Shown here: positions 63,948 to 64,000 of the stretch, one piece after another
Layout: each line of letters starts with the position of its first letter
How positions within the stretch are numbered: the stretch's first letter is position 1
NCBI RefSeq assembly: GCF_000004075.3
Contig: NC_026655.2
Span: 20,817,489-20,881,488, forward strand
From: Cucumis sativus
Taxonomy: Eukaryota; Streptophyta; Magnoliopsida; Cucurbitales; Cucurbitaceae
Direction: 5' to 3'
DNA: 64,000 nt
The notes under the pieces: model-generated
What the model was told of the DNA's origin: nothing
Seen by the model: only the letters and a program-made list of their open reading frames with translations
Databases searched by the model: none
Made by a program: the position numbers and the translations under genes

Positions 63948-64000
63948 GTAAGTGAAACTTATCTCTCATTGTTGCTGCCTCATTGCTTTTGCTTAGATAT

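Noticed and set aside
1..64000. CRISPR arrays, operons, tRNA or rRNA genes and organelle insertions.
   Set aside because: No regularly spaced repeats, no cloverleaf-like blocks with conserved boxes, and no organellar genes were seen. The window reads as nuclear plant DNA.

Overview
This is a plant nuclear window. It is very AT-rich, has many spliced genes with GT-AG introns, long gene-poor stretches, and decayed LINE, LTR and MITE-like repeats. Gene families, intron style and repeat types fit a dicot; a cucurbit (Cucumis-like) is my inference from the repeats and is unproven. There is no bacterial, organellar or viral gene block, no CRISPR array, and no tRNA or rRNA that I could recognise.

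Layout. (1) 0.7-1.74 kb, minus: a two-exon DUF1635-type gene of unknown function. (2) 1.75-19.5 kb: a gene desert with MITE fragments, LTR-like dispersed repeats and one GC-richer island carrying three CACGTG boxes (about 12.0 kb). (3) 19.5-22.4 kb, plus: a six-exon gene joining an N-terminal PHD finger to a long C-terminal region I do not recognise. (4) 25.3-25.7 kb, plus: an intronless small secretory-pathway membrane protein. (5) 27.2-28.1 kb: a decayed L1-type LINE reverse transcriptase fragment. (6) 28.95-29.9 kb, minus: a three-exon small conserved-looking protein of unknown function. (7) 31.0-32.05 kb: a probable solo LTR. (8) 32.8-40.6 kb, minus: a complete 14-exon respiratory burst NADPH oxidase (RBOH, closest by eye to the pollen H/J type), with an LTR retroelement remnant in its 1.6-kb intron 8. 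(9) 44.2-49.7 kb, minus: a complete 22-exon kinesin-5 (BimC class) motor, with a cluster of mitotic AACGG cores upstream. (10) 50.6-61.4 kb: a second gene desert with MITE and LTR-like copies. (11) 61.4 kb to the window end, plus: an IscA-like 2 Fe-S assembly gene with a non-coding first exon, an upstream ORF and a 1.5-kb 5'-UTR intron, cut off by the window edge.

I rebuilt the exon structures by hand from splice sites, reading-frame phase and protein motifs. The RBOH and kinesin models keep phase through every junction and reach the expected C-termini (836 and 1071 residues). The genes are not an operon and no shared pathway links them. The items most worth a second look are the PHD gene with its unknown C-terminal half and a possible decayed exon, the isolated G-box island, the MSA cluster of the kinesin promoter, the retroelement inside RBOH, and the ISCA2 upstream ORF. 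I found no convincing undescribed multi-gene system.
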